Assembly: GCF_020184175.1 (NCBI RefSeq)
Contig: NC_065531.1
Coordinates: forward strand, 47,079,213 to 47,143,212
From: Aphis gossypii
Lineage: Eukaryota > Arthropoda > Insecta > Hemiptera > Aphididae
Direction of reading: 5' to 3'
DNA: 64,000 bases
Below are positions 14,401 to 29,400 of this stretch, one piece after another (within the stretch, counting starts at the first letter, position 1; each line of letters starts with the position of its first letter). The notes beneath the pieces were generated by a model. That model saw only the letters and a list, made by a program, of their open reading frames with translations, was not told where the DNA came from and ran no database searches. The position numbers and the translations under genes are program-made.

Positions 14401-17400
14401 ACTATTAATACAATTTTTTTAATAGATTTTTTTCTATAGAAATTAATAATTATCGAATATATTATCACTTTTTTTTCACAATCGTTTAATTTCCCAATTT
14501 ATTTTAAAAAGTGTGATATAAACTTATGAAAATTGATGTACCTAATCTATTTTTACGTACTTTTATTGTTTATAGAATGTTGATGTTGATAAAATAATTT
14601 ATAATTTTGTTGATTCGGTAAAATCAATTTTTTATTAATAGTTGTCTAGATTAATTATCCTCGATTATGAATAATAATAGTTTTGTATGTCGAATGAAAA
14701 TTGTGATACATATATATTATTTACCTATCTCATTGACTGAACACATAAATACTATCTAGTTAGTATTATAATATAAATCTATTGTTTGAAACCATGATAT
14801 TGAATAGGAAGGACTTATGGAACATTGAGTACGCAATTAATATAATACTGTCATATTAGTATAATAGCTCATAGTCTTTAAAATAAAAATAAATACTGCT
14901 ATCGATTTGAACTTTCAAATTAAGTATTTTTATTATTAGTAGTATTTGTTAATTTTCTATAATTTAAGAGAAGTGATAACTGAAATAAGAAACTATCAAG
15001 ACAATAAATTATGCATCAAATTATAAAGTTCAGTGCAGTACGTAAATGTATTGGATATTTTAGTCTTTGATGAATTTTTCAAAAATATTGGTAGTTCACA
15101 TGACCAGTTTATGATATTGAAAATTTATAAACATAGTGATGCAATAAATCATAGAAAGCAATAAATTCACTTATTCTTAATGGGTTCATACCATAAATAA
15201 AATATTATATATTCATAGTAGTAAAATTATAATTTATATTATATTTACTTAAATACAATCTAGCCATCTATGATGAGCATAAGTTCATGTGAAGTGTGGA
15301 ATTTTTAAAATTGGTATTAGGAATTTTATAATTCTTATAAAATCTTTATATTAAACAAAACATAGACAAAATAGTAAAAATTCACAAAGACATATTATCA
15401 AACCAAATGTTTGTTGAGAAGCAAAAATACTATAGTTAAAATCATAAATTGTACATACTATAGTGAATAAATGAATTTGTTTTTCATGAAATATAGATAT
15501 TACAATAAACTTATAGAGGAATTTGAAGTAGGTAAGCCGTCTTATTTTAGAAGGTTTGGGATCAAATCCAAAAAATCAAAACGGCATCACTAAACTCTTC
15601 AAGCAAATCAAAATACTATTGATAAAACCAAATTCTTTATAGATGAAATGTTTAAGTGTGTATTATCCACTATTTACAATTAACAATATAATTATTAAAA
15701 AAAAAAAAAAAAAATCATATCACCATATTATTTAAATAATATTTAGGTATTATAATTTATATTTTTATCATAAAGTTATTCAATATAGATCATAATATGT
15801 TGTAAGTTGTAACTATATAAAGCTAATATGTACATACAATATAAATAGTATGTATATTGTACATACAACCCTAATGGTTTTTAAAAATGATTGAAATGAT
15901 TAATGGTCTAGTTGTTAGAATTGTCGTAACTGAAACTTAGTTTTCAAAAAAAAAAACTTATTTGTACAATGTTTCTATTATGTAACTTGAAAAACGCCCG
16001 AATGAATAGCAATTTTACAATTTGTGGTCAAAAACCATTAAAACATACATTAACTTTAACGATAAATAATTATTTAACTATTTACATACATAAGCATATA
16101 TCTATACATAATACATATAATAATAAAAGCTAATATAATTATAAAATCGAAATTAAAACTATAAATCATGCATCACACATAATATACGAGTTAAATCGTT
16201 TATTATACTAATATATTGATGAATTTATAACAATGTGGTTTTCAATTTCTTTTACGTTTATTGGCAGACATAACAACCAACTAGAATAACGTAAAAGTTT
16301 AAAGACTTGAACTTGAAAACTTGATTTATTATATAAACAGTAAGTCAATAAATGATATCATTCGGACCACCTCATCTGCGGTCCAATCCGAATATAAAAA
16401 TATACTCCAGCACCGAGGTAGTCTATTGATCAAAGAAGTTCATCAGGACAAAATTAATTCTCACAACGTCGTGTCTATACGCTACGATACAAAAACTACT
16501 AAAAATATTGCGAGACACAATAAATAGGGATCCTATATGAAATATTTATATAATAATTTCCACCATATTTGTCTGTTGACTTACTGAATTACAAAAATCC
16601 TATTTTTACAGTTCTGAATGTACTACAACGTATAAATCCGTAAAAAAATATTGAAACGATTACTACGTATACAATACACATAATTCTTATTTCTTATAAA
16701 AACTCCCGGACACTTGCTATGAAGATATTTGGACCTCAGCTATTTTAAATAATAATATGTATTATACTTAACTATATATTTTTCGGGTATTAACAGCTAT
16801 CAGACTTTATGGAAACATGCAATGGTTAATCTATACTGTATGTAATAAACCCGTGTCTTGCTGTTCACAGAAATAATTGAATCGAAATCTGCAATTTTTG
16901 CAACAAGGCTGTATTTAAAAGACGCTTAATTTGATTAAATTTTAATTTTATGTTCAAATCGATTTCATCATGAAATTTTTGACCTATATCTTTATTAAAG
17001 ATGGAAAAGCAGATCACAATAATTTTAATTCAATAAATTGGTTAAGAAATTAAATATCCAATACGTTGTATTGTTTTTGCAGTTATATTTACTCTAAAAT
17101 TTTTTGATGTAAATCACGAGAGAAAAGTTAGAGGATCTTAGTTCACCCCACAAACCTCTTAACCTTCCCCCCCCCCCAAAAAAAAAAAAATAGTATTTCT
17201 CAACTTAATCTTGTCAATGTAAACAATTGTGTTAATAGATACAAATTAATTGATATTATAGCCCTTACATTTACAACTTAACTAATCAATAAGCTTACTT
17301 TTTTCGTTATCGATTTTGCATGCATCAGTAAAACATATTATTATACTTACACGGCAAGACCATGTGATTGCGGACGTCGACCAATGCGGCCGTCTGGTTG

Positions 17401-20400
17401 GACGAATAATTAGCGGCAGTTCCAAGTTTGATTTCCACTGTATTTACCAGCGGGCAGGCGACACTGCCGCAAGTTCGATCTGTTCCAGGTCCATCATCCC
17501 TGGCAAACATGGTCCCGAGGATATCATCCGTTCGGGTGCCACTTATCATATACGCAACAAACGCGTTTCCAGCGATCAATCCTACATCGTGCGCCACCTG
17601 TATTACCACAATAACATTAATTTGTATTTTATTAATAATACGCATGTATAGACAATAGTCATATAATATACATTTTATGTATTATCATAATTCATAATAT
17701 TATCCTATTTAATCAAAGTTCATTATTGGTCTGAGTACTATGATACTATAAAAGGAAGGTGGCTAACTTGTTCATTTTTAACTGTAGTAAAAATTATTTG
17801 ATAGAAAGTCGATATTTAAGACGTGAATTTTTAGTTTCGTAAAAAATTAAAAAAATAATTTTTTATAAATGTCGATATAATGTTTTTGGCTAAGTTAAAA
17901 TGCTTGGAAATTTAATACATCCATTATAGTGACTATATCTGTGACTATAATGTCAAATGTTACTCTATGTCCGAGTTCCACTCTATACCTATTGCACAGG
18001 CATACAGCAAAGCGTTACCCACTTGACCACACTTTTTTATTTTTGTTTATAAATTGTTTTTACTTTAAGTCTTATATGAAGTAATAGGATTGTTAATCTT
18101 TACTGATCACTATTAAAGTATAAAAGTAATATGATATTAAGTAAAAATTTAATTTTGATAAAATTGATTAAAACTGCGAAAATAGTTGTTTAAACTTTAA
18201 AGTATTAACGTTATTCTATTACAGAATATAATAGTTAGGATTCGGAGTAAAAATAAACGTAAAAGTTTGAGTAAAACTCAATTTAATCGAAAAACCGTTT
18301 TATTGCGTTGATAAGTAGAATTCACATTGACAGTTGAGTTATGTTCATTTCTCCCACATTAAACCAACTGTATTGGTTTTCAACTTTAACTTAAGTAATT
18401 AAAATTTTATTGTGTAGTCAACCAAAATATTACTTCACCCAAATTAAAAAGTAAATCTTAAAGGTCATAGAAAATGTTTTACTACCTATATTTCATTACA
18501 GGTCAACGAGTGCAATGATATCAATCCAAATAAATCTTTTTATTTTGGTACTACGCAACACGTCATTTTGCCATACAAAATGTGTGAAATAAAGATAATA
18601 AAACCATTCTCATAGTTTGCTCAAATCAAATGAAAAAGCAATAAGATACCGAGAAGCCCCCAGGTTGCTATATTGGAAAAAAGTAATCTGATGGGCTATA
18701 AATTCAATAAACAAATAAATTTAAGTCGTAAAGTAACGATAAACATTTATTATGCGGAAAAAAGTTATATTATTAACATACTAATATAGTCAGTTTTATC
18801 GAGTATTTCGAATAATTAAACAAACTGTCCAATGATATCAATTTTAATTTCTAAAAATTAATATTATTGTTTTTATTATAATTTATAAGATATTTTTCTT
18901 TTTTAAATGCATGTACATTATAAGTGTAAATTTGCATTAAAACGTAAATAATATGAAATCAATTTTCTACAAAATAAATAATTTGATTTAGGTATTTTTA
19001 CGAATTTACCTTTGACTATAATACGTTAAAATTTATTTACTCGTTGTACTTTTACATTTTCCACCATTTAAAATATATTATTATTATTATTATTATTATA
19101 TAATACTTTTACCATCCTATTAAAAAGTCAATTTATTTTTTCTAAGTAAGCAGGTATAAAATATAGCTGAAAGTTGAAAATACCTATGTATTCCATCATT
19201 TACAAACTACGGTACCAATTATAAGGAATCATTACAAATATATAAATAATTTAAAAATTACCAATTTTAGATAAGGTATGCAATCTGCAACGTAATAAAA
19301 AAAAAGTATGGCTTAACTGATTCACTTTAACTATATTTTTATTTCATGTTTTCAATTCAACTTTATGCTTTTGATTTGTATAAATCACGATAGCTTACAC
19401 TCAAACAATGGACATTTTTTTATGACATATATTGATTCCAATTATAGTATTAGGTAATGATCCATCGCAACTTTGCTACAGGAAATCTTCAGGAAAAGTA
19501 ATTATGTTATGGTCATTTAAAATTAATAGATGTTTACTAAGATATGTTAACCAATATTATAAAAGTCTATTTATATTAATTTCTAGGTAATTCAGCCAGA
19601 GCGTGTATCGAAAGTTTATTAATAAATCTCACACTTTGACGGTATTGCGTCTAACCACTTTGCAATGTGTTATTACGAGCATCTTACCTGGAGTCCTCTA
19701 GCCAAATTCCTGGCCACCGCCGACCGCCGACCGTTTCCTTCGAGTTCGAACTCTTCTCGGTCGGACAATACGTAGGCCATTTTAGATGCGAGTGCCATGA
19801 GCACTGTGGTCCTGGACGCGGTCCAGCATCCCAGCCAGGCACCCATCAAGAAGTAACCGGGCGCCAGTACCGACACTTTCGGATACAAGTGTACGGTGAC
19901 GAACGCGACAGACACCAGATAACCGGCCACCAGACATGTCCTGGTGCCTAACCGATTGACGGCCGTCGGCCCAAGTAGCGCACTCATTGCTGCCATGCCG
20001 AACATAGCGGATAGCAAGACAGAGCCAATGTCCGTGGTAACGGTGGTAAACCCGCCATTCTGTTTCAAATTGTCCGGCCACCACCAAGCTGATATGGAAC
20101 CCTAAAATATTTTTAAACATAAATTTCAAGTATATATTATGCACTTCTATAACATAATATACTACTATATTATGACTGTTTTGTCAGTGACATCGGTTAA
20201 GAAGTTTTTATTTTTCAAATAAATGTATTTAAGCCTTAAATACTGATACATAAATATAGCTGTGTATTGAAGGTAGGTAATTATAGATTCTCTTTTTAAT
20301 GATAAAAATTAAATATACTTTAAAACATTTTCATTTTATTGTTTTATTTGCTTAAAAAAATATTATAATGTAATTTATTTCATTATTGGTAAATGTCTAT

Positions 20401-23400
20401 AACCCTTATCTTTCATCTAGACAGATGTGTGTGGTAATCATAATGTATCAATAAAATGTATCACAAAAACCTAATCAAATTTTAAAATAATTGTTAAAGG
20501 TAAATAGTTATTCTGTTTGTCATAAGCCAATGTGTCCCCGCTCAATTAGAATATTTAAACTATTGACCTAATAAAAAATACAACAGAAGAACGGTACCGA
20601 AATAAATATTGATATTATAGTGATATGTGTGTGTTATTTTTGCGACGACGTTGTACGAGTACTGCAGAGTGTATATGTATGTACCTATACTTACTGTAAT
20701 AATTTATTATATCGTTTAAGGCACGATAGTAATATAAATTGTATTCCAATATTATTCCCATAAATCGTAACACGACCACGCGCCATCGCCGCCGATACGT
20801 AAAAGCTCGATTTATTGAGTAATATTATACTTATATGTATAATATATACAGTATACTATGATAATACGATATTTACTTATAATTATCCACAGCATGCCAG
20901 TGGTATATTATAACGCAGGACGTTTGCACACTATTGAAATTTAACAATAACGCTGAACGTTGCGAAATCAAACGTGACTGTTCTTTCATAAGGTGATAAA
21001 TATTATTGTTAACGAAACCTTCCGATATTAACTATGTTATTGTTAAATGCGTATCAATACAATTTTAGAAGATACCTTAGGGCAATATATTTTACTATTT
21101 ACAGAAATAGAAATAGTATTAAACTACTATATTGACGTGTATACAATGTGCATGTACCTACGTTTAATATGTCGTTATAATATATTATAAAATACATTAT
21201 ATCCTGGAATCATGATTTTGTACTATGAATTATTATTAAAAATGTTGATTTGCAGAAATCAAAATGCAATTGCTAAGTATTTTCGATACGCGCAATCTTT
21301 GAATAACAGAATACATATAATATTAGTATAGGTATTCCCATTTCCCATTAAGTTGATTTATTTTCGATAATTTCCATTCATATTAAATATTAATACATAT
21401 AGGCAATTGATAATATTCATATATGTATTGATACATATAAGACACGATAACAAAAATGATTAAATTACTATCAGTGCATATTATATATATCTTAAATCTA
21501 CTAGTGTGCAGGATCCAGGAAATATTTCAAGCACGAAACTAAAATATTAACTGGTATTATTGCGTATTCAATATGTTTTTTGAGTTCCCTAATTTTTTAA
21601 AAGTTGATAAAAATAACATTATTAATTATTATACATCGTGGACTAAAACGAAATAAACAGATGAAATATGACATAGGTAAAGGTTTTTAGCAGACTTCCT
21701 TTTAGCACATACATAATTTTATGTCACCATTACCTTAAGCCAAGATAACGGTGATGATAATATTACTATCAGCTTTATCTTAATGATATGCAGGAGGAAT
21801 ATCGACCCCGAACCCAATATTCACGTGTGTTATTTCAAATTCTGATATTATATTTTATAGTCGTCTCGATTATTTAAAGCTGATAAAAAAAAAAAAAAAA
21901 ACATTAAATTATATTATATAGTGTGATTGTACGGAATAAATAGGTAATATATATTCTTTTTAGCGGGACCCATAGTTCATTTTAATACCTATGCCCCTCG
22001 GCTTCAAGATCCTATGTTGATTATTATTGGTAATAATATCACGTGAATACATTTAACTAATTATTTAATACTTATTAAAAAAATGTTGAACGTATTTTAT
22101 ACGTGAATTGTTTATATCGATAAAATTTAATCAAGATTTATTTTTAATGCAATTATTTTTTAAAAACACGCCTTAATACATTTTAGATTACGTGTAAGTA
22201 CATAATGTTATAATATAAAAATAAACTTAACAAAAAAAAAAATAATAATAAACTTCCGTTCAATAATCTTGTTTTGTATTTTTTAAGTCTCATTAGTTTT
22301 TATTTAAAAAATAATTGCACCATAAAAAAGTTTTTTATCAGATTTTATTGAATCGTTATACCTTCATAAAATTTATCAAAACTTAATTGTGGGTAATATA
22401 TAAAATATTTCTATCTAATATACATGTATATATAAGTGTGTGTGTGTGTGTGTGTAAGAATATTAGTGAATGCCGTATATATAAAATTAATAAAGACTAA
22501 TGGGTGTCAAACTATAAGCATTGATAAATTATGCCAAAAGAAAATAGCTCCGGAAAAATCAAGATTAATTACTATTTTTAAATTTATATATAAATGTATT
22601 ATAAATATAATATACATTCAAGAATTAAGATGGATTAAGAAACTATGTTTCAATTAACCCATTCATTAAGATTAAACAATGTAAACAAGATGATTGAATA
22701 AAAACTTACTTACACAGTTGCACTATATGTATGCAAACAATTCAACTGTGTAAGTTCTCATTTTTATAATATAGATAGTAATCCATTTGGTTTTCAATAA
22801 TTTTAGTGTTATTACTTTTACTTTTACCATTACTTTTAATTTCAAACTTATACAAAATTTATAACTTTTTCTGAAACTGCAGATGATTTACAAAATATAT
22901 TGACATAAAATCAAATTCACGTCGTTAATCAATTATAATTATGATTAAAGTGCTCAATATTTTGATGGATTAAAAACTTAGTTTTAAAACCATTAAGTAA
23001 TCAACCCTTGAACTAAACTTGAAATATTAGTAAAAAACAATTTGTTTATTCATATCATCATGGCATATCCAATATTATTGTACCTTTAATAATTAAATAA
23101 AAATGTTATATTTTAAAAATGATATAGCATTACAAATGAATATTATATTAAAACATTAAATAAAAACTTCAAGAATTACAATGATAATAAATTGATAAAA
23201 TAATATAAATGTAAGTATTATGAAAGTTCCATGAATATTAATTCATAAATCATAAATAAATTATATATATCATAAATCATTTCATTTTTATTTATTTATT
23301 ATTAGTATTATTGTAGTTTTAATTTGGAAAAAAATAGATATAACAATAAATTACCTATGATTTTCTGCAAGTTACAATATTTATTTACTTCAAGTTTGAA

Positions 23401-26400
23401 TATTTTTGTAATCATTTTGTAAAATAAAAACAATAAATATATTTTTATTATCATAATTATTTATTATAATCTTCACTTGAAATATAGGTTCATTATACCA
23501 TAACTAGTTATTTTAGTCTATGACTAGGATCACAAAATAAAGTAAAACTTTTTTTAGTTTACTGCAGACATGTAACCTATATAACTTTTAGAATTTATAA
23601 AAAGGGAAGAAGTTTTAATATTATAATGAAAATGTAGTTTTTTTAGCCTTATATCGCATTAGGTACTTTAAAGTTCTATTAAAGTTTCATAATAATCATA
23701 CTTTGGATCAAAAATTTGGTACTGGTGGTATATAATACACAGCAGTAAACTGGTAACTATAAAGAAGTTAGTCTACTATTTAATACATAATTTTAAATTA
23801 TTGATAAGTATGTTTGATATTGATATTTCTGGTTATTTAAAGATAATATTTATTTTTATTAATACTACATTATATGCAGATATATTATAATGTAATCTAC
23901 TCACAAAACTTACGGCGTCATAATATTAGTTCTTACCAATTTAATACTATTAATCGGCATTGCATAGATTTACATAAATATTAATTATTTACTGAGACTG
24001 TGATTCACTCAAATATTAATATTGAATATGTCTATATAAGTTATTTATAATTAAAATCTCAAAAATAATCGTGTACTTATATTATATTTTTGTTCATGTT
24101 AGTATATATTATTTTTATTTAAGTATACGTTGTATGAAATGTATCAGACTACGACGAATAAATAGTATAGAACAATAATAATTGTGTAAAATGTTTTTAT
24201 AATAGTATTTTGAAAATAAAATTGCCGCTAATAGGTAACTTAGAATATTTTCTCCTATGAAGAAATTTTAAGTTCTTCAATTTATTTTGATTGAGGCATA
24301 TTATATCTACTAACATGCCTAAATTTCGTGACTTATAAAAACTTTTCAAAAAGAAAAGTACAAGTCTAAAATGATAAGAATATATTTGTATAACCTTAGT
24401 ACCTTACTGCTCTCTTTGAAATAGAAAACATATGTCTAAAAGGAAATAAGTTATTTATTTTTGCATCCATTTTTTCTGTCTATTCTGAATGCCAAAAAAC
24501 CTGTTACAAGTAACACTATAGGTAGTACGTGTTCAGCATGCTCAATCTTCATATTCCATTTTTAAGATGCATTTGATTTTATTCATTGTGAATCAAAATA
24601 TATTTCAGTGCACATTCAACAGTATCTTATATTTTATATCTTAATTCTACTTGTATATTCTTAAAAATTTTCTTGAACGTGAAAAGTAAACAAAAACTGT
24701 TTATTTTTAATAATATACTATTATTATTATGTCAGTAAATAAAATATTATACTATTATAAAATATAATGTGATCATCGTGTAAGATCGAAATATGAAATA
24801 TGTTTATAAGCGAAATTTAACTCATATATTTTTACTTCATTTCGTAGAAGACGGAAAAACAAATTACATTCATACCTGACAGAATAAGTATCATGTTTAA
24901 ATATTAATGAAAATCCATTTTTCAATTTATTTTGAAAGAGAATTAGACTTAAGATTTGCAATAAAATCAAGAAACATAATGAAACCTAACTAACAATAGT
25001 GTTTAACTTTTACCTAGGTCATGACGGACACAGTCTCGTCCAATTCACATAAATACTCATTAATATTAATAGTTAGTTTTTATGTTTATCTCTATTATAT
25101 TTTTGTACAGTCTTCTAATCTATTTACTACTACCTATATAATGTTTTTAAAAATAGCAGTCGAATAACAAAGGAATCCTTTAAATAACACATTATTTATA
25201 ACTAAACAATAAACACCAACAGTCAAAATTTTTAATATATCCACAATTATTTTCAAAATGATGGTCAAATTTAATATTTTTTAATTTGCTCCAAAAATAA
25301 AACGTACGATGTTTTAAGAATAAAAAATAATTCATTTTTTTCACGAAATAATCAGTGTTATAATTTTATATGGTTAAATAATATCATGAAATTATTTATT
25401 TAAAAATATGAAATGGATAAAAAATAATTACAAATAAAAAAATGGTGAAATATATGTATAATTAATAATTAATTTAGCCAATATTATAAAATTTTAAGAT
25501 TTAAAATAAAATGAATTGAACGTACAAAATCATATTATGAAAAATTCTGTACTGATCAGTAGGTACAGTACGCTGCAAACATATTATAATATACTTTTTC
25601 TTTTATTTACGGTATTTTCACAAAAGAAAATAATTGAGGTCTTTGCTTGATTTTAAAATAAATATGAAATAAATACCCAAATAAATACCCAAATAAATTT
25701 ATGATATCTAGTACTAAGCATTGATTCGGTTAATTTTAAGTTAGTCAAAAATTTAATTATCATTAATTTATTAATGATACTTACTAAAATTAATATAGAA
25801 AGTACTTATCATTTTTATATATGTATCGGGTACATACATAAAAATGATAAGTTATTAATATATTTATCTATAGTTTGTATAATAATAACTAATAAGTAGT
25901 ATTATCATAAGTTGTAGTTTTTAAATATAATAATAATATTATAAATAACGCAAATGGTATATTATTTTATAAATAATTTCTAATACATAACTTAACCATT
26001 CGCATGGTTAACGTTGTAAATGTTAATAAATGGTAATGTTAGCTATTAGTAATTCATCAATAACACTAAAAATATATATAAATGTATACAATTATTCCAA
26101 CTTATTAGAATGGTGTCCAGCTTATTAGCCGCTATATTTTAAATTTACTAAAATCACAGCCCACAGGTAAGTAAATTTTGCATCTTAGATCTATTAAAAT
26201 TTAATATTTCAATAATTAAATATTCTGTCCGATTTGACATCACTTGGTATTTTTGGATGCTCATTTGAGGTCAAATTAATAACAATTAACCAAATCCAAA
26301 AGTATAACCACATATTATATGATAAAACAAACACTAGGTATACCTAAATCAATAATAATTGTTAACAACAAACCATAAAATATAGTCCTTCAATGCATTT

Positions 26401-29400
26401 ATGTACCTATATTACATATACAATACGCCGTACTATGGATTACGTTTAAAAAAACACAACATACCTACCACGATCAAGTGTATAAAACCTTTAATCTATT
26501 TTATGGAAAATTAAAATGTACTATTATTTAAATTTATAAATATTATTTTATTTAAAAACAATAATAATGCCAATATAACAACACATTTGAAACATATTTT
26601 GCATGATAAAATGTTAAAAGTTGCTCGTAAATCTTTAATAATAATATAAGTTCTACAATTTCTATAGTACAATATGATACAATATGTATAGGAGGAGGTA
26701 ATAAATGAACAATAATTGAGTTACTTAGGATTTTTTTCCTTATATTTTTTCCTTAAAAATGATACAATTAAAAAATATTATATTTTATTAGGTACTTTAA
26801 AAAATAAAAAGTGAAAACAAACTGTTGTCTATTATACTATTATATATTAAAATTATTATGTATTTTATTTATTTATGTTTATTGTAAGTTTAAAAGTGAT
26901 TTGAATTTTTAAGAGCATGTGATATTCTTTTATTCTTATTATAAATAAAAAATAAAATAAAATACTCTGTCGCTAAAATTATGGAATAATAGTACTTGTG
27001 TACCTGTCTATATGAGTTACAAAACACTATTCAAAACGAACAGTAACATATTGTATGTAATAGGAGCGGTATCGTTTCTTCTACTTTAAGTGACATAGGT
27101 ATAAGTGTTGTGACTCAACTCATGTGTCCTGTCATATGAGGCTAAGATATATGCTGTAAATTTGCACTGTAAAACGATCGGATATTATATAAACCTATTA
27201 TATATATATATAATACATATATATATATATACATAATGGAGCAATCCTTCATGGTGTATCTCGCTCAACCCTGCAACCCGCAGATAGCAAAAAGACAAAT
27301 CAAAATCAAATATCTTGGAACACAATCCCTCCACCTGCAGCCCTTTTTGTATCATTAGAATCCTGTGAGGTATTTTGTTACAGCATAATTTGTGAGACTA
27401 AAACTATATAACAATATAATATAAGGTACTGACCTGTAATGCCATGAACGGAACCAAAGCGGCGGCAGCCGCGCCGTGTCCAAGGCACAGCGTGACATAA
27501 TTCCTGCACAACAGCCTCCGACTGTACACTGGTCCCATGTTGGACGGAGTCGTTCGGACCACTTCGATGAGTCGTCGCACTGACGAGGCACCAGCCGAGC
27601 TGGACATCGAGTCGCGTCTTTTGCCGCTTGTCGAAGACGTGTTGACGGCATTCACCTGACGGTGTGTAGTAGACAGCGTCGACCTGAGCGACGTTGGTGA
27701 AAACGGTTTCTGCAGCGCGTATACAGCGGTGTGCGTGAAAACAGTTAAAGTCAAAATATATAAAACACTATTTGTATACGCATTAAATGTTTGTAATGAA
27801 CGTGGTAAAGCATATTATTCTATAACATATTCTGATATAGTAGGAAATACCCGAACAATTTACAAAAAAAAAAACTATTTTAAAAGTAAATTAAGATAAA
27901 TTTCAATAACCATTCACGTAAGTTGTATGTACTAGTATAAAAACATAAACTTATACATTTAAACAAAAATTATCGAAATAAATATCGAAAATATTTGAAT
28001 TATTTTAATAAGAATTCGCCCATTTATTATATTTTTGTAATTTAACATAATATTTGTTTTATCATTATTTAACAATAATATTGATAAAATTTCACATAAA
28101 ATTAGATTTTAATATTCGATATTGTTTTAATTTATAAAAAATAGTTTGCAGTTTTAACCCATATTTTTCTATCAAACCTATAAATATTGACGTCAAATAG
28201 TATGTGTTTTAATTTCAACGTTTTAAAAAATTGCGTGGTATTAAAATCCAGAAATTCGATACCATATATCTAGTTATATATAATGTAAAAAAAAATATAT
28301 TTTTTTAGAATTTTTAGCTGATAACTAAAATGTATAATTTGTTATAAAATTACATTACTTTATTGATAATTGTTAAAATTAATAAGTATTTAAATTATAT
28401 TTAAGCTATAACGTAGTCAATATTATACGGTAAATTATACAAACATATTTCCACGCAATAGTTATATTTTTATAATCTTTAATAAGATACAATTTAGGTT
28501 TGACTAGCTCACCCCGTACACAAGCATACGTATATATATATTTCATGTTATAGAATTTGTTATTATATTAACGACTTTCCGTGACATAAAATTCTTTAAC
28601 GACTTTCACGTGCTGACAGTTAATGTCATCAGATCTCGTATAGATATTGTATTATAAGGTGTATTATTTCTCTATTTAGATGTTGTGACTTGTCAGTTTT
28701 TTTCAGTATTATCTAATTTTCACGACCATAACATTACACGCTCGCAGAACAAAAGTTATTACATTTTAAGGTATTTTATTGTTTTACTTTACTGTCCTAC
28801 GTTTTGTTCATCTTTTATTAGAATTTAGTATGAGTTTAAATGAAATGCACAACAAATTAATTGATGTAATTGTACCTATAGATTTCTTTGTAAAAATCGT
28901 GATTACAATAAAGCTTTTCTAAATAAAAAAGAATACATTACACGATTAAAAAAAAATAATAATGCCATAAGTTTATATTTTATATTTAAATTTGTTTTGG
29001 CCAAAAAGGTAACTATATCTAACGTTATACGTTTTAATAAAAGTGTAATATAAACAATGAGTACATAATACCTATAGCGTGTACATTATAAGTATATATA
29101 TAATATATATATCCTAAAATAGTTGTTTATAATATAAGTACTGACATTTTGACATTTATTATTTATAATATCTTGGGAATTTAAAAAAAATAATAATGAT
29201 AGGAGTGAAAATGGATTTAACTCCACCAAAACGCAATATTACAAGATATTTTATTAGCTGTATACTTTTATAGTATTTATATAATAATAAAAACTTGACT
29301 TACACTATAATATAATACGTATTGGATACCTAATAGTTCATATTGCATTTATATTTTTTTTTTGCTCAGATTTTTATGGATATTAAATTTTGTATATCGT

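Larger units (their letters stand above)
17598..19687 (-). other. Intron 3 of the UNC93-like gene
   Basis: This 2.1 kb intron is AT-rich. It contains the repeat copy at 17762-18040 and an ATT trinucleotide run ending about 19100. I see nothing else in it. Confidence 0.6.
20102..27433 (-). other. Intron 2 of the UNC93-like gene
   Basis: At 7.3 kb this is the longest intron. It is strongly AT-rich, with a (TG)n run at 22436-22455, hairpins at 22708-22755 and 25804-25852, and an (AT)n-rich stretch near 27198-27235. No nested gene is visible. The donor is GTCAGT beside 27434 and the acceptor ends ATTTTAG beside 20101. Confidence 0.6.

Noticed and set aside
16321..16527. 68-codon plus-strand open frame in intron 4 of the UNC93-like gene
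   Set aside because: It has no recognised domain, no hydrophobic or signal segment and no splice partner that I could find. It is less AT-biased than its surroundings, so a decayed repeat is possible.
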